This document shows positions 37,801 through 45,639 of a DNA stretch of 64,000 nucleotides, in pieces. The notes under the pieces are model-generated. The model worked only from the letters and a program-made list of their open reading frames with translations, searched no databases and was not told the origin of the DNA. A program made the translations under genes and the position numbers. Source of the DNA: JAQAZP01 sp965531145 (GTDB lineage: Bacteria > Acidobacteriota > JAQAZP01); NCBI GenBank assembly GCA_965531145.1, contig CBESOE010000004.1:1-64000 (forward strand). The letters are read 5' to 3'. Numbering within the stretch: the stretch's first letter is position 1; each line of letters begins with the position of its first letter.

Positions 37801-38160
37801 GCCGGCAAACATGGTCTGAGGGTTGTCGGGATCGATGGCCAGGGTGAGGGTGCGGCCGCCGATGTTGTACGGCCCGAGCACGCTCCAGGAATCGGCACCC
37901 CGGTCGCCGGTGGCGGCGTCCTCCACCCGGGGGATCAGCTTCGACTGCTCCCACGCCCGGCCAAATCCGCCGGCCGGGATCAGGTTCCCGGGATAGGCCC
38001 GCTGAGCGGCCCAGAGATCGAGCGCCTGGAGGGCGCCGCTGTATTTCAGTTGCGGCTGATCCTGCTCCACGCCGGCCGGCGGCAGCAGGAAAACCAGGGC
38101 CACAACGGTCAACACCGCCGTGGCCGTCCACAAACGCCCGTCACTGATACTGCGTATCAT
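34852..38160 (-). CDS. Large secreted BNR/sortilin-like repeat protein with FG-GAP module
   Basis: This 1102-residue protein has an N-terminal signal or anchor (TAVLTVVALVFLLPP). Residues ~85-755 carry many Asp-box/BNR repeats of the sortilin/Vps10 kind (recurring SxDGGxSW and STDTGDTW), forming large propellers seen in surface glycan- or protein-binding proteins. From ~760 the shared FG-GAP module follows (NPPDVRVFP, GDIDGDGYDEIVTGAGPG, GPHVRGWN), ending VAAGRF. The ATG at 38160 has GGAGG 7 bases upstream; a GTG at 38166 is too close. No enzymatic residues are recognised. It is probably a cell-surface or secreted binding protein. Confidence 0.85.
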   Translation of the reverse strand: MIRSISDGRLWTATAVLTVVALVFLLPPAGVEQDQPQLKYSGALQALDLWAAQRAYPGNLIPAGGFGRAWEQSKLIPRVEDAATGDRGADSWSVLGPYNIGGRTLTLAIDPDNPQTMFAGSASGGLWKTTVGGVGADAWDRVETGYPILAVSTVTLDPADSSVIYIGTGEVYRYQASDGGELNRLTRGSYGIGILKSTDGGASWTQSLDWSYDQNRGVWMIAVHPTDSNIVYAATTEGIYKSTNAGGDWTLVHDVIMGTDIRIHPTTPETVFSAHGNFSSENHGIYRTTDGGDSWTKLTDGLPASWSGKTQLAIALPQPNRIYASIGNTESGRGLYLSTDTGDTWVQAYGGDYQQYQGFYSHYVLPSPFDVNLVFVAGIEIHRSTNGGSSFSRRSDWTSMYYGTPPPEGPIGGSDYAHADHHNAFWHPTDPNTIFFCSDGGVFKSTDGGDSFASLIGGYITTQFYNGMGLSATSRDKLIGGMQDTATAIYRGGPAWERVIGGDGSWTAVNPQDDDILYGSAQFLYLQRTSNDGAYWNYIAPPETGGENTAFIAPFVLSPSNPDVVYAGRSRVYKSTNSGFDWDSIHGGSTLNGINAAMCMAISATDENVVYVATAANTDRARVYRTTNGDTFEEVTGSLPDRYITDLTVDPSDSSVVYATIMGYGTSHVFRSVNGGDSWSDIGQGLPDVPTSAVMVDPLHPQVVYVGGDLGVYLSPDSGQTWYSFQEGMGPAMINDLKVYAPDRLLRAATHGNGIFERPLYEPGGDLSAPRIITGPGPSETNPPDVRVFPPQSGAVHLYEFAAYGADGFGVNVGAGDLDGDDLDEILTGAGPGAIYGPHVRGFDIDGTPLPGLSFLAYGTNKYGVNAAAGDIDGDGFDEIITGAGPGAVFGPHVRAWDYDGTSGVTALSGVNYFAYGTPKWGVNVCTGDIDGDGYDEIVTGAGPGTVYGPHVRGWNVDGGAAASIPGVSYFAYSTNQFGVNVTCGDVDGDGIDEIVTGPGPGAVFGAHVRGWNHDGSGISPLPGLSFFAFSWPENRFGANVSARADLDGDGRDEIVAGLGPDPLVGSTVSVFSYDGSQVTSWATLESFSGMSHGATVAAGRF

Positions 38161-38396
38161 CGTCACCCCTCCGTTGGTGGTTTCAAAACAAGGCTGTTCC
38201 TATTGTAGCCCAAGATTGCCGGGCCGCACTTCCACTTGCTGAAAGCCGTCTGCACTATTACAACTGAGCGTGGAAATAGTTCGGTGGATTGCCGGACGGC
38301 GGTCAACATCTGCGGGATAGGCCACGTATATCATTGTGAGGCCCGATGGAAATCCCTTTGGCCGCGGTTTCAGCCCCGGCTTCGGGTGTGCACAAC

Positions 38397-39446
38397 ATGA
38401 TCGCATACAGGACCCTTGCCGTCCATATACTTGTTGCCCTTCTGTTCTTCCCGGGCATGGCCGCCCCGGTCGACGCCGGAGCGTCGCGGTGGTCGTTTGA
38501 CGGGGTGAAACTCTATGGAATCAACGACTTCAGCAGTCTCCACTTTCACGGCGAGAAGCTGGTGGCCTTCCTCGATGACGTGAAACACTTCGGCAACTGC
38601 ACCCTCATCGTCCTGGAACGCTCGGAGCGGGCCTGTGTCGGTGGGTGGTGGGGTCAGGTGAGGGACGGGGGGTATGTGCCCCAGTTCGGCGGCTACCTCC
38701 GTTTCCCCGCGGAGGACGGTGGATTCAATCCGGAGGCGCTGGCCAAACTGGAGTGGTACTGGTCCGAGGCCCGGGTCCGCGGGCTGTGGGTGATCACCAC
38801 CCTGTGGAACCCCTGGGACACGAAGAAGTTCGGTGTCTGGCCGGCAATGCACGGCGCGGAATGCGGCGAGGAGAAGCAGCTGTTCCGGATCCCGGGAAAC
38901 GGGAAAGCGCTGCAGCGGCAACTGGCCTTCACCCGCCTGGTGGCCGCGGCGGCGGCGAAGCACCCCAACGTGATCCTCAGCGACAACTGGGAGGAGGGAT
39001 CCCCGAGGGTGGGAGTGAACCTCGCCTGGAAACAGAAAATCTACGCATCCGTGCGAGCGGCCGGGTTCACCGGCCCGTATCTGGTCTACGTGGGTGACCG
39101 GCACGGCTTCGACGACCGGGAGGCGACCCTGCGCTGGGTGAAGAGTGAATCGGGCATCAACGGCATCCAGGTACACTACGAATATCCGTCCCCCGGCTCC
39201 CTGGGCCTGCGGCAGGACCAGCGGGTGGTGAACACCGAAGACGTGCAGCTGCTCCTCGGCCCCACCAAGGACCAGCCGGAGAATCGCTGGATCCACCAGA
39301 TCTACCGTCACGCCCGTGAGAGGGGCGCGGAGTGCTGTTACTGTATCTGTGACTGGCGCGACTTCATGCGCACCGACAAAGGGCCAGATCCGCTGAGCGG
39401 GATGCGGGAGGAGGCCCGCCGGCGGCTGGAGAAAGCTCAGCCCTGA
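38397..39446 (+). CDS. Secreted glycoside-hydrolase-like TIM-barrel protein
   Basis: This 349-residue protein has a signal peptide (LAVHILVALLFFPGMAAPVDA). A barrel-like fold with aromatic-rich strands (KLYGINDFSSLHF, LWVITTLWNPWDT, VILSDNWEEGSPR, GIQVHYEYPS, ECCYCICDWRDF) resembles glycosidase clan A. WEE and HYEYP are candidate acid sites, but no family is certain. The ATG at 38397 suits the signal peptide but lacks a Shine-Dalgarno. An ATG at 38346 has GAGG nearby and would add 17 residues. The 3' end overlaps the convergent thioredoxin gene by 10 bases. Confidence 0.6.
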   Translation: MIAYRTLAVHILVALLFFPGMAAPVDAGASRWSFDGVKLYGINDFSSLHFHGEKLVAFLDDVKHFGNCTLIVLERSERACVGGWWGQVRDGGYVPQFGGYLRFPAEDGGFNPEALAKLEWYWSEARVRGLWVITTLWNPWDTKKFGVWPAMHGAECGEEKQLFRIPGNGKALQRQLAFTRLVAAAAAKHPNVILSDNWEEGSPRVGVNLAWKQKIYASVRAAGFTGPYLVYVGDRHGFDDREATLRWVKSESGINGIQVHYEYPSPGSLGLRQDQRVVNTEDVQLLLGPTKDQPENRWIHQIYRHARERGAECCYCICDWRDFMRTDKGPDPLSGMREEARRRLEKAQP

Positions 39447-40786
39447 TCTGCCGCGTCCCCGGCCGGCTCCAGAAGTTCCAACAGCCGATCCCGGGTCTCC
39501 ACATATTCCGGGTGCTCGCCCTTGTCCAGCTCAACCGCTTTTTCGGCGTACCCCAGGTCCGCTTCGGTGGGCTTGCCGCTGGACAGGGCGTGAGACGCCA
39601 GGGCGTGGTGGGCCACCGCCGTGGGGCAGAGTTCAAGCAGCTTCTCGGCGATGACCAGGGCGTCGGTGGTCTTGCCCAGCCCGCGTGTGATCTCGTAGTC
39701 CTCGGCCACTCGCCGTATCGTCCGATCTTCCATTGAGGCGAGATGCGCGGCCTTTTCCTCCGCGCTCATCTTCCCATAGCGCTCCCTCGCCTTATCCTGG
39801 GCGCCCGCAGGGCGACCGTCGGAAACGCCGGCGGCCAGTTCGCACTGCCGGCGCAGCAGATCGATGCGATTGAGGGTACCGACCAGGCTCCACCGGCAAA
39901 GAGCGCTCAGCGCCTCGTAATCCCGCCGCTCCAGCAGGGCCTGCCGGCAGACCGTGCAGAACCCGGCGAGCACCTCAGCCGGGACATCGCCATCCTCCTT
40001 CAGCCGGTCGTAGAGCGCGAGTGTCTTCTCCTTCTGGTTCAGACCAAGATCGATGTCGATGATCTGCTCCAGGTCCTCGCGGTCGCCCTGACCGCTCTCC
40101 AGCCTTGCGGCCAGCTTCTCCCGCTCCACGGCCACCGCTTCCCGCGCCGGTGGGTAGTCCCCGGCCATGCCGCAAATGTCATTGACCAGCCGAGGCCTGT
40201 ACCTCTGCGACATCAAATCGGTACCCAGACTGTCCAGCGCCTTCAGATACTCGGCCAGGGCTTCGTCCTTCTCGCCGGCCATCAAAAGGGCGGTGCCCAG
40301 CCTGTGCCGGGCCATGGCCTCGGGCCAGTAACCGGAGGCCAGTTCTTCCCGCGCCCGGGCCACGGCATCCTTCTCCGGGTGTTCCACCACTCTCCCGGCT
40401 GTTTTGAGGAACTTGTCGCTGTCCTGGTAGCCCTGGACCCGCTCCAGCTCGGTCCCGTCGGCACGGAGAAAGACGAGGGTCGGCATGGCCTTGACCAGAA
40501 AGCGCTTGCTAATGTCCTTCTGCTGATCCACATCGATCTTCAGCGACACAGCGTGTTTGTCGAGCCAAGCGATCACCTTTTCGTCGGCGAAGGTGGTGCT
40601 GTCCAGCTGCTTGCAGGGACCGCACCAGGTGGCGAAGAAATCGATGAAGACCACCTTCTCCTCAGCCCTGGCCCGGGCCAGTGCCTCGTCGATGGTCAGG
40701 TCGAGGAACGGGCCGCCGGCCGGGGCGGCAACCGTTACCAGCATGAACAGTGCCGGCAGAATCAGGTATGGACGCAGGTTGTTCAT
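39437..40786 (-). CDS. Exported thioredoxin-fold protein with TPR-like C-terminal region
   Basis: This 449-residue protein has a signal peptide (LILPALFMLVTVAAPAG) and an N-terminal thioredoxin domain (about 25-130). The redox motif is ATWCGPCKQLDS and the cis-Pro loop is KAMPTLVFL; it resembles the DsbD C-terminal or thioredoxin_7 type. The long remainder (about 140-445) is helical, with tetratricopeptide-like pairs (MARHRLGTALLMAGEKDEALAEYLKAL, AHHALASHALSSGKPTEADLGYAEKAV). It likely reduces or sorts disulphides in the periplasm, with the TPRs docking a partner. AGGAGG precedes the ATG by 4 bases. Confidence 0.88.
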   Translation of the reverse strand: MNNLRPYLILPALFMLVTVAAPAGGPFLDLTIDEALARARAEEKVVFIDFFATWCGPCKQLDSTTFADEKVIAWLDKHAVSLKIDVDQQKDISKRFLVKAMPTLVFLRADGTELERVQGYQDSDKFLKTAGRVVEHPEKDAVARAREELASGYWPEAMARHRLGTALLMAGEKDEALAEYLKALDSLGTDLMSQRYRPRLVNDICGMAGDYPPAREAVAVEREKLAARLESGQGDREDLEQIIDIDLGLNQKEKTLALYDRLKEDGDVPAEVLAGFCTVCRQALLERRDYEALSALCRWSLVGTLNRIDLLRRQCELAAGVSDGRPAGAQDKARERYGKMSAEEKAAHLASMEDRTIRRVAEDYEITRGLGKTTDALVIAEKLLELCPTAVAHHALASHALSSGKPTEADLGYAEKAVELDKGEHPEYVETRDRLLELLEPAGDAADQG

Positions 40787-40918
40787 GGGACCTCCTCGGT
40801 TCAGACTACTTTACTCTGCCACATATTTACCAAAGAATAGAAAATCATTCCTCTCCGGTCAAGGTGAACGGGGAGAACCGCATTGACCGGTGATCGAATT
40901 GACGATAGGTTCGGTGGG

Positions 40919-41380
40919 ATGGACAACAAGCCGATCATTTTCACCGTGGGCCACTCGTCACTTGAGGAGGAGGCCCTGCTGCGTCTGCTCTCGGCCCACG
41001 GGGTGAAGGCCGTGGCCGACGTGCGCAGCGTCCCCGCATCCGGCCGGCACCCGCAGTTCAACCGGCGGGGGTTCGAGCCGTTTCTCGAGAAGGCCGGATT
41101 CCGCTACCTCTGGCTGGGGCGAGAACTGGGCGGGCTGCGAAAAGGGATGACCTACCAGGAGCACATGTCGACGGAACTCTTTTCCACCGGCCTCGAGGTC
41201 CTGGAATGCATGGGCCGGGTGCGCCGCACCGCCATCCTCTGCGCCGAGCGGCACCACACCGACTGCCACCGCAAGCACATCGCCGACGCCCTGGTCCGCA
41301 GGGGGTGGCGGGTGGTGCACATCACCGAAGAAAATCGGGCGGAAGACCACCAGCTGCAGCAAACGCTGTTCGACAGCTAG
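40919..41380 (+). CDS. DUF488-family protein
   Basis: This 153-residue cytoplasmic protein has the DUF488 pattern: FTVGHSS at the start, VADVRSVPASGRHPQFNRRGF, YLWLGRELGG and AILCAERHHTDCHRKHIA with the conserved Cys/His cluster. The biochemical function of the family is unsettled; small-nucleotide or RNA chemistry has been suggested. The ATG at 40919 is preferred over TTG at 40883. A weak TTGACC-17-TAGGTT promoter ends 7 bases before it. The stop overlaps the end of the convergent M16 gene by 4 bases. Confidence 0.88.
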   Translation: MDNKPIIFTVGHSSLEEEALLRLLSAHGVKAVADVRSVPASGRHPQFNRRGFEPFLEKAGFRYLWLGRELGGLRKGMTYQEHMSTELFSTGLEVLECMGRVRRTAILCAERHHTDCHRKHIADALVRRGWRVVHITEENRAEDHQLQQTLFDS

Positions 41381-42717
41381 TCCGGATTCCCCACCACCAC
41401 CAGGACGTAGCGGCCGGCGTCGAGGAAACGGCGACCTGTCTCCAGAGCCGCGGCGGCATCCACATCCTTCAGAGTCTCGATGTGGTCGAGGACGTATCGA
41501 TCGCCCAGGCCGAGCATCCGTGCTGAAATCATCATCCCGGCCAGCCCGTCCGGTGTGGCCGAGGCCAGCTCGTAGCTGCCGATCAGGTATTCCCGTGCCT
41601 CGGCCAGTTCCTGCAGGGTGATCCCGTCTTTCAGCAGTCGTTCCAGCTCACGGAGGATCAGGGCGGTGGCGGCATCGGTGCCGGCGCTGGCCGTGGCGGT
41701 GGCGATGGTGATCGGGCCGGCAGTGAGCCCGGCGCTGGCCGAGGAGTTGATCCCATAGGTCCGGCCCTCCTCCACCCGCACCGCCTGCATCAGCCGCGAG
41801 GAGAACCCGCCACCACCCAGCACGTAATTGAAGACCTGGAAGCGCTCCCAGTCCGGATCGGTGCGCCGGATTCCGGGCCAGCCGAGAGTGATGCTCGACT
41901 GGGTCAGGCCCTTCATCGAGACTCGGACCACCCGCGGCTTTTCCAGCGTCACCCGTGGCGCCGGGACGGGCGGGAGGAGTTCTCCCGGTTCCCACTTCCC
42001 TGCCGTCTCATTGACCGCGGCGATAAAACGATCGGACTTGATGTTTCCCACCACCACCAGCTGCGCTCCATCAGTACCGTAATAGCGGGCAAGTCGCTCC
42101 CCCGCATCCTTCAGGCCCGTGCGGCCCAGGGTGCGCCAGGTGGCGTTGCGACCCAGGGGGTGGTCTTCCCCGTACAGTTCGATCATCAACCGGCGACGGG
42201 CCACCGCACCGGGCCTGCTCTCATCCAGTTTCAGCTCCCCGCGCAGGCGATCCCGGGCGCGGGTAAGGTCAGCCTTGTCTATCCGTGGGTCGGCCACGGT
42301 CTGCACCAGCAGTTCCAGAAGCCGTTCGAAATCGGCGGCCAGTCCGCGGATCCAGAAGACCGTGTAATCGTTGGTGACGTAAGCGCCCGTCTGGCCACCC
42401 AATGCCTCCACCTGGCCCGCACGAACGTCGCTGAGGGTACGGGCCAGCAGCTCGGCCATCCCCTCCTTACCCTGGGGGTCGTGCAGGCGGCCCACCGGCA
42501 GGCCCAACCGGAGGGTCACCAGGGGCAGTTCATCGTATCCGGCAAGTTGGCCGTGCAGCCCGTTCTCCAGATTCACCACGGCGATGATCCCTGACTCGAC
42601 CATCAGGGCTGCCGCCGGCACGTCGCTGAACAGGGCCACGCAGACGGGGATGAGGCAGAGCAGCAGACTGCCCACCACCAACCGGCCAGCGTGACTGTTT
42701 GACAGGTGCCTCACCAC
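41377..42717 (-). CDS. M16-family peptidase subunit, non-catalytic
   Basis: This 446-residue exported protein has an N-terminal hydrophobic signal (VVGSLLLCLIPVCVAL) and two M16 domains. The inverted zinc motif HxxEH is absent; the equivalent segment reads HDPQGKEGMAELL. The C-terminal part keeps the substrate-binding signature (GGGGFSSRLMQAVRVEEGRTYGI). It is the usual inactive partner of an active M16 subunit, together forming a clamshell peptidase. Translation starts at GTG 42717, one base after the stop of the active-subunit gene and with GGAGG just upstream, so coupling is strong. Confidence 0.92.
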   Translation of the reverse strand: MVRHLSNSHAGRLVVGSLLLCLIPVCVALFSDVPAAALMVESGIIAVVNLENGLHGQLAGYDELPLVTLRLGLPVGRLHDPQGKEGMAELLARTLSDVRAGQVEALGGQTGAYVTNDYTVFWIRGLAADFERLLELLVQTVADPRIDKADLTRARDRLRGELKLDESRPGAVARRRLMIELYGEDHPLGRNATWRTLGRTGLKDAGERLARYYGTDGAQLVVVGNIKSDRFIAAVNETAGKWEPGELLPPVPAPRVTLEKPRVVRVSMKGLTQSSITLGWPGIRRTDPDWERFQVFNYVLGGGGFSSRLMQAVRVEEGRTYGINSSASAGLTAGPITIATATASAGTDAATALILRELERLLKDGITLQELAEAREYLIGSYELASATPDGLAGMMISARMLGLGDRYVLDHIETLKDVDAAAALETGRRFLDAGRYVLVVVGNPD

Positions 42718-42718
42718 C

Positions 42719-44158
42719 CTACCTCCCCAGCAGGCTCTTCAGAATCCCGAAGATCCAGTAAGTGAACCGGAACTCATCTGGTTTGATCCAGCCCACCACC
42801 GCGTTCTCCTCCGCCAGGTAGATCGCGGCCACCCGCCGCACGTCCCCGGCGGTCACCGCCTCGATGCGGGCCACGTGGTCCGCGAACCGTTCCGCATCCC
42901 CCTCGATCACCGTTGCCCACCCCAGGGCGCTGGCCGCCCCCTCCGGGCCGGAGAGGCCGAAGAGCCGGCGGACCAGCAACCGGCGGCGGGCCTGCCCAAG
43001 CTCGTCTTCCGGAACATCCTCTTCGCGCAGCCGGCGGACCTCCTCCCACATGGCCCGCTCCACAGTCTTTGATCGCACCGAGGGGAGGAAGACGGCAAAG
43101 GCCACCAGGCCGGAGGGGTCGATGGTGCGCTCGAAAATGGTGTCGACGTAGACCGCCAACCGCTGCTCGCGGACCAGGCTGTTGGTCAGCCGCGCCCGGC
43201 TGCCACCGGTGAGCAGTTCGCGGACAACCTCCAGGGCGGGGTAGTCCGGGTGTGAGGCCTCGGGTGTATGAAAACCGAGGCCCACCACCGGTACCTCCAC
43301 CGGCAGTTCCAGGGTGTGGCGGGCCAGTTCCTCACCATAGGGCTCCGGTGTTGGCGACGGGCGCTCCAGTGCCGCGCCCACCGGCACCGGCCCGAAGTGG
43401 CGGCGAACCAGTTGCTCGACTTCGAGCTTGTCCACACTCCCGGCCACCACCAGCACCGCATTGCCCGGCTGGTAGTAGCGGTGGTAGAAGTCGCGGCACT
43501 GCTCCACGGTGAAGCTGTTCAGCTGCTCGGCATCACCCAGCACATCGTGGCGGTAGGAGTGGACGGTGAAGAAGAGTTTCTTGTACCAGGAATAGGCAGC
43601 GCCCAGCTGGTCGTTCTCCATCCGCAGCCGCAGTTCCTCCAGCACCACTTGGCGCTCGGTATCCAGCATCCCGGCGTCCAGGGCCAAATTGGCCATGCGA
43701 TCCGCTTCCAGCTCCAGGGCCAGTTCCAGGCGCTGCGCCGGCAGGGTCTCGTGGTAAACGGTGACGTCCTCGCTGGTCCAGGCGTTGCTCCGCCCCCCCA
43801 CCGCCTGGATCCGGCGGATGAACTCCTCGGGGCCCACCGTGTCGGTCCCGCGAAACATCATGTGTTCGAAGAGGTGGGCCAGGCCGTGCTCACCCTCCCC
43901 CTCGTCCCGGCCGCCCACGCGGTACCAGACCTGCACCGCCACCGCCCCGGAAGATTCGTCGGGAAGCACGAGGACTTCGAGGCCGTTATCCAGAGTGAAG
44001 GTATGGAGGGGATCGCAGAACGCTGGTGGGACAACAGCACAGGCAAGAAGGAGGGAGAGAAGAAGAAAAAATCGGGGACAGGCACCGCTGCCCTTCGGGA
44101 ATCGTTGCCAGTCCCCATTTTTTCCAGTCCCCATTTTTGACAACGAAAAGGCCGTCAT
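42719..44158 (-). CDS. M16-family zinc metallopeptidase, catalytic subunit
   Basis: This 479-residue exported peptidase has a complete zinc site: HLFEH (His95, Glu98, His99) and the third ligand in VVLEEL (about Glu175). It acts on unfolded peptides in the periplasm. The signal peptide core is FFLLLSLLLACAVV. The preceding ~25 residues (MGTGKNGDWQ...GACPR) are encoded by a REP-like palindrome, so the original N-terminus was replaced or extended. The ATG at 44158 has GAGG 4 bases upstream; an ATG nine codons in lies inside the repeat. The gene is preceded by two prolyl-isomerase genes and followed by the inactive partner, suggesting an envelope protein-quality cluster. Confidence 0.92.
   Translation of the reverse strand: MTAFSLSKMGTGKNGDWQRFPKGSGACPRFFLLLSLLLACAVVPPAFCDPLHTFTLDNGLEVLVLPDESSGAVAVQVWYRVGGRDEGEGEHGLAHLFEHMMFRGTDTVGPEEFIRRIQAVGGRSNAWTSEDVTVYHETLPAQRLELALELEADRMANLALDAGMLDTERQVVLEELRLRMENDQLGAAYSWYKKLFFTVHSYRHDVLGDAEQLNSFTVEQCRDFYHRYYQPGNAVLVVAGSVDKLEVEQLVRRHFGPVPVGAALERPSPTPEPYGEELARHTLELPVEVPVVGLGFHTPEASHPDYPALEVVRELLTGGSRARLTNSLVREQRLAVYVDTIFERTIDPSGLVAFAVFLPSVRSKTVERAMWEEVRRLREEDVPEDELGQARRRLLVRRLFGLSGPEGAASALGWATVIEGDAERFADHVARIEAVTAGDVRRVAAIYLAEENAVVGWIKPDEFRFTYWIFGILKSLLGR
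44065..44140. repeat. REP-like palindrome forming the 5' end of the M16 gene
   Basis: Arms GAAAAAATCGGGGACAGG (from 44065) and the complementary CCAGTCCCCATTTTTTCC (to 44125) form an imperfect hairpin. A partial extra copy of CCAGTCCCCATTTTT follows at 44124-44138. The GGGGACAGGCACC end matches well-known REP termini. It sits inside the coding start of the M16 gene. Confidence 0.7.
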
Positions 44159-44186
44159 TGGGCCTCAGATCCAGGTTTAACCGCTT

Positions 44187-44630
44187 CTATGCGATCTCCA
44201 CCAGCTCGATATCGAAGGTCAGATCCTTGCCGGCCAGCGGGTGGTTGGCATCAAGGGTCACCTCGTCGTCGGTGATCCCGGTGATGGTGAAGTTCACCCG
44301 GTGCGCATCACCCTCGCCCTCGGCTTCGGACCGGCCCTCCAGCTGGCGACCCAGTTTCAGCTCCAGGCCCTCGGGCATCTCCGAACGTTTGGCCTTGATC
44401 ACCATCTCGTCACGGTGCGGGCCGTAGGCCTGGTCCGAGGTGATTTCCACGGTGCGGGTGTCGCCCACGGCAAGGCCTTCCACCGCTTTCTCGAACCCGG
44501 GGATGACCTCGCTCTTGCCCAGGGTGAAGGAGAGCGGATCGCTCCCCTTGCTGGTATCGAACTCCTTGCCGTCGGCCATTCTCCCGGTATAGTGGATCTT
44601 GACCGCGTCGCCGCTCTTTGCTTTGCTCAT
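44187..44630 (-). CDS. FKBP-type peptidyl-prolyl isomerase, SlyD-like
   Basis: This 147-residue cytoplasmic isomerase starts at MSKAKSGDAVKIHYTGRM. It shows the FKBP core (FTLGKSEVIPGFEKAVEGLAVGDTRTVEI), the insert-in-flap region, and the SlyD-type ending DANHPLAGKDLTFDIELVEI. There is no His-rich tail. It catalyses proline cis/trans isomerisation and acts as a chaperone. The ATG at 44630 is the family-typical start; a longer frame to 44750 overlaps the cyclophilin gene. The Shine-Dalgarno is weak. Confidence 0.93.
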   Translation of the reverse strand: MSKAKSGDAVKIHYTGRMADGKEFDTSKGSDPLSFTLGKSEVIPGFEKAVEGLAVGDTRTVEITSDQAYGPHRDEMVIKAKRSEMPEGLELKLGRQLEGRSEAEGEGDAHRVNFTITGITDDEVTLDANHPLAGKDLTFDIELVEIA

Positions 44631-44739
44631 ACACTTGTTTTCCGGCCGGGTCCTTCGCCCGGCAGCGGAACACTCCTCATGGTTATGTGAGTACACCTTC
44701 AGATCTTGTCCGAGCCCCGAATCGGGCCCGTAACCGGTG

Positions 44740-45534
44740 TTACTTGACAAATATTTCGACTTTCTCCATCACGTCGCCCTGGCCCCGCTGGGTCCGGGGG
44801 TCGACGATCATCAGGGTGTCCACCACGCTCAACCCGCGGACGATCACGCCGAAGGCAGTGTGCTTGCCGTTGAGCCCCTTGAACGCCTGTTTGCCGGTAA
44901 CCAGGAAAAACTGGCTGGTGTTGGTGTTGGGGCCGGCGTTGGCCATGGCGATCACGCCCCGCTCCACCTTCAGGGAGGGCAGCGAGTTGTCGAACTTGTA
45001 GCCCAGCGCGGTGTAGAACTCCTCCACCGAGCGGTCGCCAAAAGTCTGCAGCTGTTCCCGGTTGGGAGGCGGAATGATGAAATTGGCCTTCTTCACCGTA
45101 ATCTTGTCCAGCCCCAGGGCGGTGGCGCTGATCTCGTTGGGATAGTGGTAGGGGCCGTTGCTGATCCCGGGCAGGATGCCACCCTGGGCCATGAAGCCCT
45201 CGATCACCCGGTGGAACTTGCTGCCGTCGTAAAGGCCGTTGCGCGCCAGGTTGATGAAGCTGGTCACGGTGTACGGCGCGGCCGCCACGTCAAACTTGAT
45301 GGTGATCGGGCCCTTGGTGGTGGTGATCACCGCAAAGTATTCTTTGGCCGGATCCACTTCGGGGCCGGCGGGCTTGGAGATCATGCTCCCCGACTTGGCC
45401 AGTTTCTCCGCCCCCTCGGGCACACCCGGTGCCGGGCCTTCGCCTGCCGGCGCCGCGCAGCAGACCAGCAGGGCCAGGATGGCGGTCAGGGCGATACGAT
45501 TGACATGACTGTTGGTATTCATCCTCTGGAACAT
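44740..45534 (-). CDS. Cyclophilin-type peptidyl-prolyl isomerase lipoprotein
   Basis: This 264-residue exported isomerase has a likely lipobox (LLVCCAAPAG) and a cyclophilin domain from about residue 65. FHRVIEGFMAQGG carries the catalytic Arg and Gln region, and GVIAMANAGPNTNTSQFFLV and GKHTAFGVIVRGLSVVD complete the fold. An insert (FIIPPPNREQLQTFGDRSVEEFYTAL) sits between the two halves. It assists folding of secreted proteins. AAGGAG lies 10 bases upstream of the ATG. It comes 110 bases before the SlyD-like gene, probably in the same transcript as the M16 pair. Confidence 0.92.
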   Translation of the reverse strand: MFQRMNTNSHVNRIALTAILALLVCCAAPAGEGPAPGVPEGAEKLAKSGSMISKPAGPEVDPAKEYFAVITTTKGPITIKFDVAAAPYTVTSFINLARNGLYDGSKFHRVIEGFMAQGGILPGISNGPYHYPNEISATALGLDKITVKKANFIIPPPNREQLQTFGDRSVEEFYTALGYKFDNSLPSLKVERGVIAMANAGPNTNTSQFFLVTGKQAFKGLNGKHTAFGVIVRGLSVVDTLMIVDPRTQRGQGDVMEKVEIFVK

Positions 45535-45606
45535 TCTTCGAAAACTCCTTTTGCTCGAATCACCGCACCCCCGGGTCGTCCGGGGATCGGGTTTGCAATA
45601 GCGAAA

Positions 45607-45626
45607 GACCGGCCCCGGGGCCGGTC
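45607..45626 (-). terminator. Perfect 20-bp palindromic hairpin
   Basis: GACCGGCCCC (45607-45616) and its complement (45617-45626) are contiguous and perfect. The hairpin lies 13 bases past the PEGA/VCBS gene stop on the minus strand and is followed by TTTCG, consistent with termination. Confidence 0.6.
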
Positions 45627-45639
45627 CGGACTTTATGCC

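Noticed and set aside
35482..38208. Long plus-strand open frame opposite the sortilin-like gene (908 codons)
   Set aside because: It is antisense to a gene with clear repeats, has a biased Val/Gly/Ala composition from GC-rich wobble positions, and no ribosome-binding site.
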